Shown piece after piece: positions 61,987 through 64,000 of a stretch of 64,000 nucleotides of DNA. Positions within the stretch are counted from its first letter, which is position 1, and every line of letters begins with the position of its first letter. The notes under the pieces are model-generated. The model made no database searches. It was not told the origin of the DNA and worked only from the letters and a program-made list of their open reading frames with translations. Source of the stretch: Flexivirga caeni (GTDB taxonomy: Bacteria; Actinomycetota; Actinomycetes; Actinomycetales; Dermatophilaceae); the NCBI RefSeq assembly GCF_003724155.1, contig NZ_RJJQ01000003.1:217304-281303 (forward strand). Reading direction: 5' to 3'. The position numbers and the translations under genes are program-made.

Positions 61987-62544
61987 ATGACTGCTGCCAC
62001 GACACCCGCACCCGATCCTGCGACTCGCGTCGACCCGCCGGTGCACGCACCCGAGACCGAGACGCTGCTCGGTTACCTGAACTACCAGCGCGACACCTTC
62101 CGCCTGAAGACCGGCGGTCTGGGCGCCGAGCAACTGGCCACCACGCTCGGGCCGTCACCGATGACGCTTGGCGGGATGATCAAGCACCTGGCGCTGGTCG
62201 AGGTGTCCTGGCTGCACCGCGTGCTGCATGGCGAGGACGAGCCGGAGCCGTGGGCCTCGGTCGACTGGGACAAGGACGCCGATTGGGACTGGCACTCGGC
62301 GGCGTCGGACACGCCCTCGGAGTTGTCGGCACTCTTGGAGGAGTCGGTGCGGATTGGGGACGCCGGCATCCAACGGGCGCTCGAGGCGGGCGGCATGGAC
62401 GCGCTGTCGAGTAAGCCGAGCCGACGGACGGGTGAGCCGTTCACTCTCCGGTGGATCGTCACGCACCTGATCGAGGAATACGCGCGGCACAACGGACACG
62501 CCGACCTGATTCGTGAGTCGATCGACGGCAGCACCGGCGAGTGA
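61987..62544 (+). CDS. DinB/DUF664 family protein
   Basis: Protein of 185 residues with the four-helix DinB-like fold related to mycothiol- and bacillithiol-dependent enzymes. Family landmarks are LLGYLNYQRDTFRLKTGGL near 27, MIKHLALVEVSWLHRVL near 64 with the metal-type His, and WIVTHLIEEYARHNGHADLIRE near 155 with two further His residues. Such proteins are common in actinobacteria with uncertain substrates. ATG 61987 has a TACGGT box seven bases upstream. It faces the next gene with seven bases between stops. Confidence 0.85.
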   Translation: MTAATTPAPDPATRVDPPVHAPETETLLGYLNYQRDTFRLKTGGLGAEQLATTLGPSPMTLGGMIKHLALVEVSWLHRVLHGEDEPEPWASVDWDKDADWDWHSAASDTPSELSALLEESVRIGDAGIQRALEAGGMDALSSKPSRRTGEPFTLRWIVTHLIEEYARHNGHADLIRESIDGSTGE

Positions 62545-62551
62545 CGAGTGG

Positions 62552-63505
62552 TCAGCCCGTGAGCGCGGCCCGCCATACGGTGCTCGGGCTGGGTGCCTTG
62601 GCACACGACGACTTGAGCTCCGGCCCGTCCTCTGCGGTGACGTCGACCGTCCAGCTGCGCCCGTCAGTGTGGCTGACCGTGCACTGCCAACCGCCATCAG
62701 GTTCCTGGCTGCCGACAGCCGTCAGGGCCGCGCCGTGCAGCTCCGAAATATGTTGCCGCACCAAAGATTCGGCGACCTGAACCGGTGGCTTGAAACAACT
62801 GCGCCCTCTGTCGTGAGCCTCCGTCGCGAGCCCGGCCGGCACCTCGCGGCGTCGCTCGGCCTGCAGCGCGAGCGCGGCGAGTTGCGTCGTCAGTCGGGCA
62901 TAGGTGTGGCCCGAGGGCAGCGCGATGCCGGTGGGCGCGAACCGGTGCCCGCCGGTGTGTGAGCACTCCCAGACGGCATCCGGATGGTCGCCGGCGAGGT
63001 CGAGCGCGAGTGGCCGGCCGCGCACCGCGCAGCACACGTCGCGCTTGCCGTTGGTGCAGATCAGCAGTGCCGGGTCGCGGGTCTCCTCCAGCTCGGGCAG
63101 CCGTTCGGTGACCGCGTCGGGGTCGTCGGCCAGCAGGTCGTCCCAGGGGAGGGAGAGCAGCTGTGCCGGATCATCGATCTCCCCGGTGAGCAGCCACGGA
63201 TCGCGGTCGAGGCAGCCGGCGATCAGCACGGTGTGCGGCCCGTGGTGCGCCGTCTCGTCGTGCCGTCCGGATCGTCGGATCAGCAACAGCCGACCCGAGT
63301 GGTCGGCACAGGCGCGTTCCAGCGTCATACCCAGGTCATGGTCGAGATGCGACTCGGTGATGGCGCTATGTCCCCACGGGCCGTTCTGCTCCAGGCACAC
63401 CCAGAAGCGTGCGTATGACGCCGACCCCCACGCGGGCAGGGCCGCGTCGTCCCACTCGACCGAGCAGGCGTCGGGCGGGCGCGGTGCAGCGTGGGATGTC
63501 GTCAT
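62552..63505 (-). CDS. Sucrase/ferredoxin-like family protein
   Basis: Protein of 317 residues of the Suc_Fer-like family, with a thioredoxin-type 2Fe-2S domain. Cys residues lie in LICTNGKRDVCCAVRGRPLA near 149 and in WECSHTGGHRFAPT near 180, the family pattern. The N-terminal CSVEWDDAALPAWGSA contains another conserved Cys. Homologues occur throughout actinobacteria; an electron-transfer role is likely, but despite the name no sucrase activity is implied. ATG 63505 lies behind a GGAAGG element about 12 bases upstream. It is convergent with the DinB-like gene. Confidence 0.86.
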   Translation of the reverse strand: MTTSHAAPRPPDACSVEWDDAALPAWGSASYARFWVCLEQNGPWGHSAITESHLDHDLGMTLERACADHSGRLLLIRRSGRHDETAHHGPHTVLIAGCLDRDPWLLTGEIDDPAQLLSLPWDDLLADDPDAVTERLPELEETRDPALLICTNGKRDVCCAVRGRPLALDLAGDHPDAVWECSHTGGHRFAPTGIALPSGHTYARLTTQLAALALQAERRREVPAGLATEAHDRGRSCFKPPVQVAESLVRQHISELHGAALTAVGSQEPDGGWQCTVSHTDGRSWTVDVTAEDGPELKSSCAKAPSPSTVWRAALTG

Positions 63506-63667
63506 CGTGGGGTGGCCTTCCGTCGGGCAGAACTCGGATCGGGTTTAGCGTAGGGCGGATTCGCGGTCAGCGGCGCGGGCGGTCCGGTCTCCATGCGGGG
63601 ATGCCGTGCGCCGCCGCGCGGGCGGCTCGTGGGGCCGGCTTTCACGTCGTTCGGTGAGTGGTTCAGG

Positions 63668-63708
63668 TTGTCCACATCCCCTTGGGTTGGGGTGGGGATT
63701 GTGGATAA
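63668..63708. other. Two DnaA-box-like sequences in inverted orientation
   Basis: TTGTCCACA (63668-63676) and TGTGGATAA (63700-63708) are exact matches to common DnaA-box forms. With the adjoining CCCC/GGGG they make an inverted repeat. The region 63506-63751 has no gene. Confidence 0.45.
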
Positions 63709-63751
63709 GGTTGTTCGTGAAAAGTGTTGCACCACAACAGGTTCCGTGGGT

Positions 63752-63757
63752 ATGCTC
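63752..63757 (+). promoter_or_regulatory. -10 element TATGCT of the DUF222 gene
   Basis: TANNNT hexamer seven bases before ATG 63765; predicts a leaderless start there rather than at ATG 63753. Confidence 0.4.
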
Positions 63758-63764
63758 GAACACA

Positions 63765-64000
63765 TGGACGACGATGTGGCGGTCATCTTCGGGGACACGG
63801 CACCCCGCTGGGATGATGCCGCGGTCGCGTCGGTGCACCGGATGCTGACTGATGCGCTGGTCGGGGAAACCGATGGTTTGGCGCAGATCCGGGTGTTGGA
63901 AGAACTCAAGGGCGCGATTTGTGCCCGGCAAGCTAAGGTCACGGTCGCGGTGCATGAGCGGCAACGGGCTGCGGACGCGGCGCGGGGGTTGGACCGGGGG
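63765..64000 (+). CDS. DUF222 (HNH endonuclease family) protein, 5' part
   Basis: The first 78 codons of a gene cut by the window end. The sequence (MDDDVAVIFGD, RMLTDALVGETDGLAQIRVLEELKGAICA split over ~25-55, then KVTVAVHERQRAADAARGL) is the N-terminal region of DUF222 proteins, which usually end with an HNH nuclease domain and occur in many copies in actinobacteria (13E12-like repeats in mycobacteria). The more relaxed codon use than in neighbours is usual for the family and suggests mobility. An in-frame ATG at 63753 is the alternative start. Confidence 0.8.

Noticed and set aside
63668..63708. Replication origin indicated by DnaA boxes
   Set aside because: Only two boxes, no dnaA/dnaN/gyrB neighbourhood and no box cluster.

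Overview
The window is high-GC actinobacterial chromosome. Gene content, GTG starts, many leaderless promoters and an aa3/bcc respiratory cluster point to Micrococcales, perhaps a Dermacoccaceae- or Intrasporangiaceae-like genus; the genus is inference. Gene order largely follows, in reversed orientation, the Mycobacterium tuberculosis segment Rv2172c (metF-like) to Rv2205c (glycerate kinase). The Rv2175c/pknL, aroG, plsC, Rv2191, trpD, ctaE-qcrCAB, ctaC/ctaF, adoK and erpA equivalents are all present. No rRNA, tRNA, insertion sequence or CRISPR array is visible.

Layout. 1-7 kb: AraC regulator, M50 peptidase, glycerate kinase, ErpA, an amber-interrupted chloramphenicol phosphotransferase-like gene, M20 peptidase, adenosine kinase and Aat. 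7-16 kb: the respiratory cluster, with ctaC-ctaD-ctaF on + facing ctaE-qcrC-qcrA-qcrB on -, separated by a small metallopeptidase gene. 16-28 kb: receiver-like protein, trpD, Lrp-type ligand domain, exonuclease/UvrC-like protein, LysE/LysG, small Cys-rich proteins, glucokinase, acyltransferase and class II DAHP synthase. 28-34 kb: accessory genes, including a methyltransferase with an amber at codon 7, an MFS/GlxA divergent pair with a visible operator, and a RimK/aspartic protease/M14 cluster. 34-40 kb: FUSC transporter, PknL with four PASTA domains, LysM/SLT protein and the Rv2175c-type DNA-binding protein. 40-45 kb: a carotenoid cluster (crtYc-crtYd convergent to crtE-crtI-crtB) with a HipA-kinase remnant between its two halves. 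45-51 kb: acetate-type transporter, metF, HEPN protein, DUF3040, parE and YjbR. 51-62 kb: a purine-catabolism block (guanine deaminase, XdhC, both xanthine dehydrogenase subunits, 8-oxoguanine deaminase, and a permease fused to an OHCU-decarboxylase-like domain) followed by regulator, thiamine-binding and DNA glycosylase genes. 62-64 kb: DinB-like protein, sucrase/ferredoxin-like protein and the start of a DUF222 (HNH endonuclease family) gene cut by the window end.

The genes form several functional groups: terminal respiration, carotenoid synthesis, purine salvage and oxidation to urate and beyond, and protein-tail modification (RimK group). Three observations stand out. A heptamer GNCATAC/GTATGNC recurs about 110 times, forcing rare codons. 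An identical palindromic operator sits in the two promoters of the purine block. The permease-fused OHCU decarboxylase-like domain appears to lack its catalytic histidine.
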